Part shown: piece after piece, positions 19,814 to 29,995 of the stretch | How the letters are laid out: the number at the start of each line of letters is the position of its first letter | How positions within the stretch are numbered: the first letter of the stretch is position 1 | NCBI GenBank assembly: GCA_019677205.1 | Contig: JAAMXY010000223.1 | Location: 1-30,061 of the forward strand | Direction of reading: 5' to 3' | DNA length: 30,061 nt | DNA from: Pinguiococcus pyrenoidosus | Taxonomy: Eukaryota; Sar; Pinguiophyceae; Pinguiochrysidales; Pinguiochrysidaceae | Notes under the pieces: model-generated | The model's database searches: none | What the model was told of the DNA's origin: nothing | Seen by the model: only the letters and a program-made list of their open reading frames with translations | Translations under genes and position numbers: made by a program

Positions 19814-21205
19814 TTAGATTGGTCCTGCATCTTTGAAGTACTTCACGGCCCTCCTTGCCTTGCTCTCGCGAATATTGAACACCAGATTCGTCGGCAGTAT
19901 TCGATTCGACGGATCGCCAACCACGGTCGCTTCCACGCTGCTAGAGAGACAGTGCTGGGCCGTTGAGAGGCCGCTGAGATTGTAGCAAGTGTGATAGTAA
20001 TCCGGATACTTGTCCGGCTTGTCGCGCAGGCCTCCAGCAGCGTGCTGAGCGCAAAAGACGATGTATCTCTGCAGCGCTCGTGAGTCATACATGTTGACCG
20101 GCGACGGTCCCCCTTCGTCTTCTCCGGGGACGCCTGACGTGGCGTCAAGATCGAGGTCCATATCACTGTGCGGATCTGGATCTCGAGCGAAGTCGAGCAG
20201 GACGGATCCGAGCGACATGTCCGGCGAGTAGATCTCCCGACCGTCGTCATCCTCGCTCTTTAGCCAGTACGACTCGTCCCAGCAGCCGATTCTCCTCCCG
20301 TAGAGGACGCCGTCCTCAAGCAATGCAGCTGAGCATCCCTGCCAGAAGGAGTAGCAGCCATCCACTAGCTTGTTCGGCCTTCCTTGGAATCCGCCCTCCA
20401 CCGCCATTTGACGGTTCGCGAGCCATTCCTCGAAGGCCTCCAGGTCTATCTGATCTGCGACCCCGAGTAGAATGAGGGACGCGTATGCGCAAAACACGTA
20501 GCCACCGTGCGCTTCGTTGCAGGGTTCGCCACCGAAGCCGCCCTGAAAGGTCTGGCAACCCAAAACATACTCCGCGGTTCCCTCCACGAGCTGCGGGGAG
20601 TCAATGTTCAGCAGTCTTGCGACGCAGAGCGCGGTGTACGTAGCCCGCACATCGACCTCTCCGTCTTCGTGCATGCGGAACCCGCCGCTGGGGTGTTTCA
20701 GAGAGATGATGAAGCCCTGGAGCGCCCGCCTGTCGATGCTCTCCAGCGCCTCGCTCGTTCCCAGGGTGGCCAGCGCCAGCACGGACGCGTAGGTTGGAGC
20801 CAGATGAGGATGCTGCTGAGGCCCTCCGCCATACCCACCTTCCGGCGATCGGCACCGGCCGAGAAACCTCACTATTCGCGACGACAAGGCCGGATCTTCG
20901 CTGGCTGAAGCCCCCAGAAGCTCCAAGCTGTGGACGATCCAGTACACAATCCACGGTCGACTGGCGTCCAAGGAGCCGTACCCCGCCGGGAGGTACTCCA
21001 GACCCATTCTCAAGTACTTCACGTGCTTTGGCCGCCGCAAACGCACATCGCCGCTCTCAGAGATCCATCCTTCTTTCACGAAATGCCTCCGGTCCGCATC
21101 GGACAGCTCCTGGACGCGGTCTAGCACGCGAAGCAGCTGCGCGCATCGCGCCTCGCATTCCAGCTGGAGCCGAACGCTCTCGGACAGCGGCGCGCGGGCG
21201 GACAT
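19814..21205 (-). CDS. FNTB: Protein farnesyltransferase subunit beta
   Basis: Catalytic beta subunit that, with an alpha subunit, attaches farnesyl to the Cys of CaaX proteins such as Ras-like GTPases and lamins. The gene is a single uninterrupted frame of 463 residues from ATG 21205. The alpha-alpha barrel repeats are obvious: GGYGGGPQQHPHLAPTYASV, GGFRMHEDGEVDVRATYTA, GGFGGEPCNEAHGGYVFCAY and GGFQGRPNKLVDGCYSFWQG. The three zinc ligands are visible: Asp282 and Cys284 in LVDGCYSFWQ, and His405 in DYYHTCYNLSGL. The YFF-type lipid-binding surroundings fit FTase rather than geranylgeranyl transferase, because DKPDKYPDYYHTCYNLSGLS matches the FTase beta C-terminal segment. An acidic insert (SDMDLDLD, GEDEGG) precedes LQRYIVFCAQ. 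The frame continues upstream of 21205 but only with GTG starts. It is the only intronless gene recognised in the window. Confidence 0.96.
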   Translation of the reverse strand: MSARAPLSESVRLQLECEARCAQLLRVLDRVQELSDADRRHFVKEGWISESGDVRLRRPKHVKYLRMGLEYLPAGYGSLDASRPWIVYWIVHSLELLGASASEDPALSSRIVRFLGRCRSPEGGYGGGPQQHPHLAPTYASVLALATLGTSEALESIDRRALQGFIISLKHPSGGFRMHEDGEVDVRATYTALCVARLLNIDSPQLVEGTAEYVLGCQTFQGGFGGEPCNEAHGGYVFCAYASLILLGVADQIDLEAFEEWLANRQMAVEGGFQGRPNKLVDGCYSFWQGCSAALLEDGVLYGRRIGCWDESYWLKSEDDDGREIYSPDMSLGSVLLDFARDPDPHSDMDLDLDATSGVPGEDEGGPSPVNMYDSRALQRYIVFCAQHAAGGLRDKPDKYPDYYHTCYNLSGLSTAQHCLSSSVEATVVGDPSNRILPTNLVFNIRESKARRAVKYFKDAGPI

Positions 21206-21771
21206 CTGGACAGTCCGCTTCGGATGGCAGCAGAGGCGCGCCGCGACTGTTTTGAACTCCGCCGCGCCTCGAAGCACTCCAGCTCGATAATCCTCAAGAT
21301 CGATATCGATCCCCAACTGCGTATCAATACAGTAGCGATACCAATACCGGACCACGCGCCAGAGTGAAAGCTCTGGATTTTAAAGCCTGGTTCAACCTTT
21401 TCAAACCTTCTTAGTTTAAATTACTGCGCTCTGCATCATAGTCTTCAATCCTCTGCTCGGCACTTTGATCCGTTCCATTGGCTATGATATCCCAAGTTTC
21501 ACAGAAGAAGCCTTTTGAAACCGCGTTGAATTGACCGCCGTCGCCGTCCAGCGCAGTCGCGAAGTAGGCGCGTTTTTTTTTCAAACAAAGAGCGTTTACC
21601 CATCGGCGCTCTGCGTCTGAGCAGCACCTCACGGATTTGCGCCCCTCCGAGTGCTAGAGGGTCCTCGAGAGGTGACGCCTGTGAGGCGAGCGAGTTGCGG
21701 CGGAGTACCCCATTTTCATGCCAGGCCGCAGACATCGCTTGTAGCGATTTCTGAGCCGACAGCCTCCGCGA
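21206..21771. promoter_or_regulatory. Divergent intergenic region between farnesyltransferase beta and mitoferrin
   Basis: A 566-bp head-to-head gap. A local AT-rich trough lies at about 21370-21500, with TTTTAAAG, TTTTCAAACC and CTTTTGAAAC, related to but not identical with the motif at the other divergent gaps. No gene is supported here; open frames are short or start at non-ATG codons. Confidence 0.45.
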
Positions 21772-22992
21772 GTGATGACGGAGGACCTCGAATGGGAAGA
21801 ATGGGATGGAAAGACGTCCTTCGCGGCGCACATGTTGGCCGGCTCCGTGGCTGGGATCGCCGAGCACACGTTCATGTTTCCGGTTGATACACTGAAGACC
21901 CACATTCAGTGCATTCGGTGTGGCCGCCACGTGCAGCGCTGCGGTGTCACGCCACGGCCGGAGATATCGATGAACATGTTGGCGCACAGTGTACGAAAGG
22001 AAGGCGTCCTGCGCCTCTGGAGGGGGGTTTCGACCATGTTCGGCGGCTGCGTGCCGGCTCACGCGCTGTACTTCAGCATCTTTGAGCAGATTCGGAGCCA
22101 GGTAGAGCCTTCCTTGCGCCCTTTGGATGCGACGGGATCCATTGCTGAGGCCTTCGCTCTAGGCTGGGCGATCATCGACGGTGGGGACGGCCGCTGCGGG
22201 AGCGGTGGCGACTTGCGCGCACGATCTGGTGATGACGCCGATGGACTTGGTGAAGCAGCGCCTACAGCTGGGCAGATACGAGGGTGTACTAGACGCCTTC
22301 CGCACCATCTATCGGACGGAAGGGCCCAGCACGTTTTACAGGTGGGTCACAGATGTTGAAGCTGCGGACAGCACGTCGACTTACGAAGGCTTCACAGGTC
22401 GTTCTCGACGACTCTCTTGATGAACATACCGTACGCTTGTGTCATGGTGGCGGTTAACGAGGACCTGAAGCAACGGATGTACCCCGACGGCAAATACGAG
22501 GTGTCCGGCTTGATGCTTTCCGGGGCCTTGGCCGGTGGCTTCGCGGCCGCGGTGACCACTCCCTTGGACATGATCAAGACCCGCCTGCAGACGAGTGGAG
22601 CAGCCGAGCTAAGAGGCGCAGAAGGCGAGAAAGGGCAGTGGAAGCTGAATGAAATGGTAGAAGACGAAGTAAAGCGATGTGAAAAGAGTGTGAGGCAGTG
22701 GACGACAAAGCAGACGGGGGGCAGCATACGCCTCAATGGGCCGGTCTATCAGAGTCGGCGGTACATCTTCACGCCGGCCGATCGGTTGCGAAGCACCATC
22801 GCAGAGATATCCCAGAGCATCGGGGAAGATCGATCGATCGGTATGATGCGCATGGCGTCTAGAATCTTGAGGGAGGAGGGGATAACGGCCTTCTTCAAAG
22901 GCGTGGCCCCGAGAATGATGGTGTCTGCTCCCTCAGTGGCCGTGTCGTGGACGGTGTACGAGACGATGAAGAGCATCCTGAGCGAGTCCTGA
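21772..22992 (+). CDS. Mitoferrin-like mitochondrial carrier (SLC25A28/37, Mrs3/4 type)
   Basis: Inner-membrane carrier, probably importing iron into the matrix for haem and Fe-S synthesis. Exons 21772-22101, 22163-22341 and 22398-22992 splice in frame to 367 residues. All three carrier signatures are present: FPVDTLKTH, TPMDLVKQR and TPLDMIKTR, matching Px[DE]xx[KR]. HMLAGSVAGIAEHTFMFPVD closely follows the mitoferrin first repeat (AGxxAGIxEHxxMFPxD). LWRGVSTMFGGCVPAHALYF and FKGVAPRMMVSAPSVAVSW complete repeats 1 and 3. Oddly, about 70 extra residues, mostly charged (from about 22600 to 22800), sit between the third signature and the following amphipathic helix, facing the matrix in the usual topology. 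S-adenosylmethionine carriers are the main alternative, but the EH in repeat 1 favours mitoferrin. Confidence 0.88.
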
Positions 22993-23063
22993 GCTGTCAA
23001 GTTAGGCATGCGTTGTAATTTTTGATGTCGGTCATTCTCCTACGGTATTCATAGACGAGACAT

Positions 23064-23090
23064 CTCTTCTTCTTCTTCTTCTTCTTCTTA
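23064..23090. repeat. CTT/GAA trinucleotide microsatellite
   Basis: About eight CTT units at 23066-23089 on the plus strand. On the minus strand this is a GAA run that begins inside the TAA stop of the SPF27 gene, so it forms the start of that 3' UTR, within the 95-bp gap to the convergent mitoferrin gene. Confidence 0.85.
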
Positions 23091-24125
23091 CGATTCCTCC
23101 ATCGCGTTGTCGTCCGCTCTATGATCACTCCTTCCCAACTCCTCATGCGGAACAGCTGGGATCTCCCTCGCAATCTCTGACGGCATACGAGGCATGACCA
23201 CCCCGGCTTGTGACGCTTCCCTCTGCAATCGGTGCAAGAAGGTCAGCGCAAAAGCAAAGCAAAAAACAAAACAAAAACCAAAAAAACAAAACGCCCCGGT
23301 GATGGCTGCGCATCTCACCTGAAGGCTCGCGATTTCCTTCCGTAGGCCTGCATTGGCCATTTCCAACTGCAGGTTCTTCTCAGTAAGCGCGAGTTTCCGG
23401 GCCTCTTGTCCGAGGAGTCGATTGGCGACCTGATTCATCAAGGCGGCGACAACGTCTCAGGTTTCAGATGGTCAGGTGCCGAACGCGATGTGGATATCAC
23501 CTGCTCCTGTGCAAACTTGCGCTCCTGGTTCACCTCCTCGAGTGCCTTTCCCGCTTTGTCAAGCTTGCTCTGAAACGTCTTGGCTATGTCTTCGCTCTGC
23601 TTGTTGAACGCCAGCCAGTTTTCAGCCCCAGACAAGGCCAGGCACTGCAGCTCTTCCAGGCGCCAGCTTTGGCTTTCGATCTGAAGATACACAGGATTTC
23701 GTCGATGAGAACACTGCAGTGGTGGATTCGTTTTCATGTCACTTTGGAGGCACAATGCAGTCTTGGCTTCCGTTGGCTGTGTAGGAACGCACCTCGGAAC
23801 GGAGGCGCTTGAGTCCCCGCTGGATCCCTTCGGGGCTCTCCTCGTCTAGTTCACCCGCGCGCGCTGGTTCATTCTCCACCTTCGGCGTCTCTTCCCCTCG
23901 CTGCACTCTCTCGAGCTCTGCCTGCACAAACGGACTGAGCTTCAGCTCCGGAAGCGCCTTCAGCTCGCGAGGCTTCACGCGGCCGCTCAGCATCTCCTGT
24001 TCCACCAGCACGAGCACGCGCTCCTGCATGGCCGGATCGTCGAAATCCGCGTCGATGTAGCCAAGGCTGTCCACCAGCTGGCGCTGCGGAGTCGCAGACG
24101 ACGGCTCGTAGCGTGTGAGTGCCAT
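23088..24125 (-). CDS. BCAS2: Pre-mRNA splicing factor SPF27 (BCAS2), Prp19-complex subunit
   Basis: SPF27 is the small coiled-coil subunit of the Prp19/NineTeen complex that activates the spliceosome. Four minus-strand exons (24125-23793, 23680-23501, 23429-23319, 23222-23088) join in phase 0 to 252 residues; human BCAS2 has 225. The N-terminus carries the family signature LVDSLGYIDADFDDPAMQER, followed by LVEQEM and a Pro-rich turn, then LSPFVQAELERVQRGE. Exon 2 continues as a helix, SQSWRLEELQCLALSGAENW and further, matching the BCAS2 coiled coil with its conserved Trp. Exons 3 and 4 give LxxLExxWxxLVxxNxxLE-like helices and a divergent Pro/acid-rich end. The upstream frame has only a TTG start, so ATG 24125 is preferred. 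The third intron has an exceptionally long T-rich tract before its acceptor. Only 148 bp separate this start from that of PUS7. Confidence 0.88.
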
Positions 24126-24273
24126 GACGGCCGCCAAACGCCAGTCTCTTCACGACAGCCATTGAGCCGGACTAGCGTCCCAAATCGATCCGCACCCCAA
24201 ACCGAGATCCCCGCCGTCGAGCGGCGCTTCGCTCGCCATCTTGGCGCGTAGATGCGCTGTGCGTTGCTGGACC
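24126..24273. promoter_or_regulatory. 148-bp bidirectional promoter between SPF27 and PUS7
   Basis: Two RNA-processing genes start head to head with only 148 bp between start codons, leaving room for two short leaders and one shared promoter. Unlike the other divergent gaps it is GC-rich, and it contains TTGGCGCG near 24241. Confidence 0.5.
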
Positions 24274-26618
24274 ATGCCTGTGTCCTCGAGCGCCGGCGCT
24301 TCGGCGCCAAAACTGGAGATGAAAGCGCTGACCGAAGCCGACTGTGGCATCTCCGGCTTCGTGAACTCCGCCTCGGGATTTTACGGGCTGCTGAAGCAAC
24401 GCTACAGCGACTTTCAGGTCCACGAGGTGGACTTGGATGGGAATCAGGTCCGCCTGACTCAGTTGTTGGGGCAAGAAGCGCAGGCTGCTGGTGCTGGGGA
24501 GCTCAAGTCTAGCGGTCGTCCTCCCACGGAGCCTTCTGGCCAAGCAGAAGCGCTTGCTGCTGGACAGAATGACACTGGCAAGGCAACGGAGGCGTCTTTG
24601 CTTGAGGAGAGGACCGAGGAGGAAGAGCAAGAAACGGATGCAGTGGCAATGAAAAGCCGCCTAGAGGCAGCGATGGAGGACGACGAGGCGAAACGCTCGC
24701 TGGAAGAGCTGCATGGCGAGGAGGTGCGGACGTCCTTCTTCGAGTTCCTGGGACGCTCTCTGGCCGGAGAGGACGCGGTCTTCTGGTTCCCAGAGTCTGC
24801 AGACAAAGAGCTGCGGCGAAAGACGCACAGCTTCGTGAAGCAGAGGCTGGGAGACGACTTCGTCTCGGAGACGAAGGAGTTCGACCAAGACGGCGAAGAG
24901 GTGAAGCAGACGCACCGGAAGAATCGCGAGCGTCGAATCTGCGTGCGGAGGACGAAGAAGAGAGCGAGGCGCGGGAGGCAGCAAAGGGACGACGGGTCCC
25001 GGCGGCAAGCCGGCGGCAAGGCACCGGACTTCCTTTCTTTCGTGCTCTACAAGGAGAATGCTGAGACCATGGCGTGCATTCACGAACTCAGCAAGAAGGC
25101 CCGAGTGTACAACAACAGCTTCTCTTGGGCCGGCACCAAGGACAAGCGGGGCATCACTTCACAGCGGTGCACCGTGCGAGGCCGAATGGCTCAGGACTTT
25201 GCGAGGTTCTCGAGGCCATCGAAAGGAAGAGAGCTTCGTGCCTGGGGAGGGTGGCGAGTACCTGGTGGTCGCTTCGTTCTTGGCAACTTTGAAGCTGTGA
25301 CGGAGGCCCTAAGGCTCGGCGATCTGTATGGGAATCATTTTGACATTGTCCTCCGACATGTTCGTCTCAAGCAGGACGAGGAGACAGAGCAGGGGGAGGA
25401 TGGTGGGCGCCCAACGAGGGCGTACTTGGACGCCCAGTGCGCAGAACTCCAGAAGAGTGGCTTCATTAACTTCTTCGGCATGCAGCGCTTTGGAATGGGA
25501 CCGGTCGGTCGGGGAACAGCCGACGTAGGCCGGCTTCTCTTGCAACGCCGCTGGGAGGATGCAGTGCGAGCTGTACTTGGACAGGCGACGGGCGACAGGG
25601 AGGAGATCGCCGCGGCAAAGGACCTCTTTCTGAAGGGTGGCGATGCAAAGAGCGCTTACCAAGCGATGCCTCGCTACATGAATGCTGAGAGGATCGTTTT
25701 GAAGATGCTCGGGCAGTGTGAGAATGGATATCTCAATGCCCTGCTGAAGCTGCCTAGACAAAGCGTCATGATGTACCTACACGCCTATCAAAGCCGATTG
25801 TGGAATCGGATGGCTCATGAGCGTATTGTGCGCTTTGGCACCGAGGTCCTCGCAGGTGATCTGATCTTTGAAAAGTCGGAGAATAGAGAAGATGGCCTCT
25901 CAAGGAAGCGGCATCGTGGTGCTGCGCGCGTCGTCACGGAAGCGGAAGCATCGTCCGGCGCTTTCTCTATCAAGGACGTCGTCCTGCCCATGGTGGGCTT
26001 TGACGTCATCTTGCCGGAAAATGAAATCGGACTGCTCCTGAGAGGTGCACTGGAGGAGGATGGCCTGTCCTTAGACGATCTGCGGAATGATTCGCAGCCG
26101 TCGCTGAGCGTAGGCGGCGACTACAGGTGAGCTTTTCCGTCATTGCAGACGTTCCTTCTTTAGACTCGCGGTCTTCCGAAGGCTCACTTCCCCTGCGAAG
26201 GCGCGTGATGTGCTTCTTGGAGGAGTTCAAGTACGAAGTCGTCACGTACGAGGCCCCGGAAGCTCCCCTTCTTGAATCAGACTTGGAGATTCTCGGGAGG
26301 AGGGCAGGCGGAGAAGAAGAGCCAGCCGCCGAGCAACGCAGGCGTAGGGAGGTCCCTATGCCAATGGCAGAGAAGGACAGCCAGGAGATAGGCCTTCGAC
26401 TGTCGTTCACGCTTCCAGCTTCCGCTTACGCGACGATGGCCATTCGAGAACTCACCAAGGAGAGCTCGGAGCGGGGTGGGTCAAACTACGGTGTGGTCAA
26501 GAGAAGCGCGCAGGTCATGGGGGATGCTCCACCGAATGATGCACAGCAAGAGAGCTTGGTCGATGAGCCTGACGAAGGACCGATTGCCCCCGCTAAGAAA
26601 CGCGTAAGACTCAGCTGA
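24274..26618 (+). CDS. PUS7: Pseudouridylate synthase 7 (TruD family)
   Basis: Isomerises U to pseudouridine in tRNA (position 13 and pre-tRNA Tyr 35 in yeast), U2 snRNA and mRNAs. Exons 24274-26126 and 26201-26618 (phase 2) give 756 residues. The catalytic motif is AGTKDKRGITSQRCTVRG with Asp290 as nucleophile (human PUS7 D294). Other TruD segments: GFYGLLKQRYSDFQVHEVD at the N-terminus, INFFGMQRFGMGPVGRGTAD, LPRQSVMMYLHAYQSRLWNR, LPENEIG near the first exon's end, then across the junction VMCFLEEFKYEVV and LRLSFTLPASAYATMAIREL. The intron must be spliced at an AAG acceptor (TGCGAAG before 26201) to rebuild GDYR-RVMC. Long charged inserts (about residues 75-140 and 200-250) set it apart from bacterial TruD, as is usual in eukaryotes. 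The ATG at 24274 is the first in frame; upstream codons are TTG only. Confidence 0.95.
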
Positions 26619-27149
26619 TCGAACGCCTAAGTTGTCCCATTCTCGCGTCCATCTCTTGCCGAAAATCACTTCTGTGAAGCTCCTGCTGCCTCCACCAACC
26701 CTTTCGCTTCCCGTCAATTCTGCAACTTTATCCCCTTCTGAACGTGACAGCAACGTACGAAACGCAGCACGCGGCAGGCCTGCGATGCTTGGCGTCATCC
26801 AGAAGCATTGAGGGAGGTCCCTGTGTCGCGAAGGGCGCTGGCGCGACACGGTTTCCTCTGGGCGTTTCAGGGAACTTCGCCCGCGCCGCAAGAGCCCGCG
26901 CCAAAAGCAAGAATTGCTATAGTACCATACTCGGCGCGTATCCATCGGGTTTGCTTTGTCTTCGCTGCCAAAGACTGTGATCGCTGGTATATCCCGAGAG
27001 TTCCATGGCGACTTCAGCTTCATCTCTAAAGCAGCGAAGGGAAGCGAAACCCTGCGGAAGTCTCCCGCCATGCCAAGTGAAAACCTCTGCAGTTAAGGAA
27101 TGAAGCGGTGAATCTTCGTGTGGCTGACTAAGTGGCAGGTCCTTTGAGA
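26619..27149. promoter_or_regulatory. Tandem intergenic region between PUS7 and the LRR gene
   Basis: A 531-bp gap between genes on the same strand. Open frames here on both strands have no recognised content. It should contain the PUS7 3' UTR and the LRR promoter. No AT-rich core or repeated motif is visible. Confidence 0.4.
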
Positions 27150-29995
27150 ATGAGGACCCTAGAGGCGGAGCTGCTTCGCGAGCACGTGGGCATCCCGTTG
27201 GCTGAGGCGTCCTACCTGTATCTCGCTCGGCTGCGCCTGGAGAGGCTCAAGGACTTGGGTGCCGCTGCGAACGTGGAGCGCTTGTATCTGCAGATGAACA
27301 ACATTGGGCCGGCGCTCCCGTTGGACACGTTTGCGCCCTGTCGCCAGCTGGTCTACTTGGATTTGTCCCACAATCGACTCCAAGAGACGGCGCCGCTTCT
27401 CCGTTTGGAGGTCTTGGAATGGCTTGACGTCTCCAACAACCACATCGAGCAAGACGGCCTACTCCTCCTGGCTTTTCTCAAGGTGCTCGTCCTCGCGGTG
27501 GAAGACAATCCTGGTTGGACGAATGCCAGTCGCGAGGCCTTCCTTAGGGCCTACGAAAACGTTTGGGTGCTGAACTGGCTGCTTGTGCCCGAGGACCAAA
27601 GCACCCAGCTGACGCAGGAGGCCCCCGAAAGCGCCAGTACTGGGAGTGGCGGTTCGAGGAGATGCCAATTGAGGTGGCCGCATTCGCCCATGCCGCCACA
27701 GCTCAAAGAAGTGGCAGGACTGGGGTCGGTGCCGCTTGGGCCTCCTCATCCGGTTAGCTGCCGTGGAGCGGAGCACAGTCGGCCGACCCACAAGCAGAAG
27801 CTGCGAGAGGCTTTTGCGCTGGCGACGAGACTGCGCAACTCTTCGGGACGGGAAGACTTGAAAATTAAGAAGCTGATTCGTCTGTGGGAAGAACGCTGGG
27901 CGGCTCAAGTGAACGCCGATTTCTCTCGCGAGCTGGACGCCAAGCATTTGAGCAGACAAACTTGGCGTCGCTCGCGACGCAGTCGGTGTCACGTAGACGA
28001 TCTGGAGCGGTTGCATTTCTATGAGAAGGTCGACGTGATGGTCATGTTGACTCTGGCGCTTCGCTTCGCGCTTCCAAGAGTCCTGGTGGAGGAGGCGTTG
28101 ATCATCAGGTGCGCATCAGTCTTGCCCGTGAACTCCTCAAGGCTTGCCGGGGGCTGAAACTCCGACGCAGGTTGTCCAGCGTTTTGAGCGTCGCGGCCAT
28201 CGGTGACGTATCCCGACTTCCCCCCTTCATGCTGACCTGCGTAGTGCACCGCCTCCGCCGCAGCTGTTTCGACGATGCGTCAGCAGTGCACGTTTCGGTG
28301 TTCGGCCACCCTGACTTTCCCCTCTATACGGACCTGCTGAACGCCGTGTCGCCCTTGGAGATTGGGGCGGCTGCCGACACGGAGTCAGATCTTCTCGCGA
28401 GGCATGGAGCCATCTTGTTCATGAGAGCGCCGTGCTGTCCCAGCATCCAACAGCCCCAGCTGGAGCCGCGGAATCGACGGATGTACGAAAAGCTACGCCG
28501 CCTCCTGCAGCACGCCGGTCTCTCGCCTGAGGATCTGGAGGTCGGGAACCAGACCACGCAAGATTCGCCAGGCAAGCTGGACTCGCCGCCCAGGTCGCCC
28601 TCCGCCTACCGCATCGCGTCTCCGTATGGAGATGGCGAGAGCGAAGTCGACGGAGCAGGAGAGCAGCGGAGGCTCTTTCGACTTCGTCAGCCGCAGGTGG
28701 GAGAAGAGGTCCTGCTGGGAATGTCGAGACGGCGCACTGTTGCTTGGCGAGTGCTCCAAGTGGTAGACGAGCATGTTGTGGTGCGCAGGAGTAAGACGGG
28801 GAAGTCCGATGGTGCGGAGTTGATGCTTTCACGATCATGTCTTCACTGGGACCCCAGGGGCTGGTGGCGCCATCCAAGCTCTTTCAAGCGCTCGAGCTCT
28901 CTCGTACGTAAACAGCAGCGCTTGCAGCTTCGCCATCCCGGTCAGCCTGGCTGTTCTGTCGATGACGAGGTTTCGAACCAGCATCGCCGGGGCGCGAAAC
29001 TACAGACGATTCTCGGGTTCGCGTCCGAGGCGAGTTGGACGAGTCAGTTCGTCATCACTTCACCACATCGAGTAGCACTCGAGAACTTTGCTCGCGGAGG
29101 GCAGGACGCCAGCCCATGGGATCCGATTGACCGTGCCAGACCAGAGTTCTCTACAATCGCGGCCATGGACTTGATTCCCCTGCAGCAGGCCAAGTGCGAG
29201 CAGAGTCACCCCACCTTCGAGACACCGCGCTCGGCGAAGAGACCGTCCACGATCCCCAAGGATCCGCTGTGTGATCAGAACCGACGAAGGTGTCTCGGAA
29301 CAGATTCCGTGGAGGACTGGATGGAGCTTCAGCGCGAGATGGGCAGCTTCCGATCCGTGCTGCTTCGTTCTCATGAAGGAATGCGACGCTACGTGCTCAC
29401 CCCGGTCAACCACGCGCAGCCCAACGATACAAGGGAGGATGAAGCTCGTGATGAGGACCATGAGAAGGAGCAGACGAAGCGTCTCAGCCAGGGCGCTGCA
29501 GCAGCAGCTGAGAGAAGATATGCAGAGCTGAACAGAAAGCGGTGGCATGTCGTGGCCAAGAAGCAGCGCTTTCGCGTGGTTTCCAAGCTCGAGATTTTCG
29601 AGGACGCCGTCCAAACTATCCGGACGCGAACCCGACGACTCTGCCGTCGTCGCCTGAGACGTGCGGAAGCTCCGCCAGAAGCGCCATTCTCCAACTGGGA
29701 CGAGTCATGCCTGGCGCAGCGCTCGGCGGCAGGATCGGGCCAGCAGCGCTCGCCATCGAGCGGTACCTTGGGCACCTCAAGCACACTGCGGCAGATCCAA
29801 GTGCACATGACCGCTCCGCCGATTCTGCCCATCGTGCCGCAAAGCGGAGGCTTTAAGCCAAGCAGCGCACCTGAGCGCTTCCGGCGCTTGGCATTTGCGA
29901 GAGCACGCCGTGGTCTGAGAAGTGCGGAGCTACTGGGAGATCGCTGCATGTCCCGTTTTCCTTGCAGCTCTTTTCACGGCGTAGCTCTTGACTAA
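27150..29995 (+). CDS. SDS22-like leucine-rich repeat protein, large, C-terminal region unrecognised
   Basis: Exons 27150-28108 and 28171-29995 (phase 2, 62-bp intron) give about 927 residues. The N-terminus has several LRRs of SDS22 type: YLYLARLRLERLKDLGAA, VERLYLQMNNIG, LVYLDLSHNRLQ, LEWLDVSNNHIE and LKVLVLAVEDNP, ending in an LRR-cap-like block (EAFLRAYENVWVLNWLLVPE). This arrangement is common in axonemal and dynein-assembly proteins and in phosphatase regulators, but it is not specific. The remaining two thirds are Arg/Ser-rich with no domain I recognise, except a compact beta-like segment around GEEVLLGMSRRRTVAWRVLQ near 28700, and charged helices near 29460-29560. The first ATG in frame is 27150; upstream only GTG. 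The intron is required to switch frame. Further introns in the long second exon cannot be excluded. Confidence 0.68.

Noticed and set aside
24459-25083. Three long minus-strand frames opposite PUS7
   Set aside because: They are antisense to charged inserts and catalytic sequence of PUS7; Ser/Arg-rich translations are what GAG/GAC-rich coding gives on the other strand.
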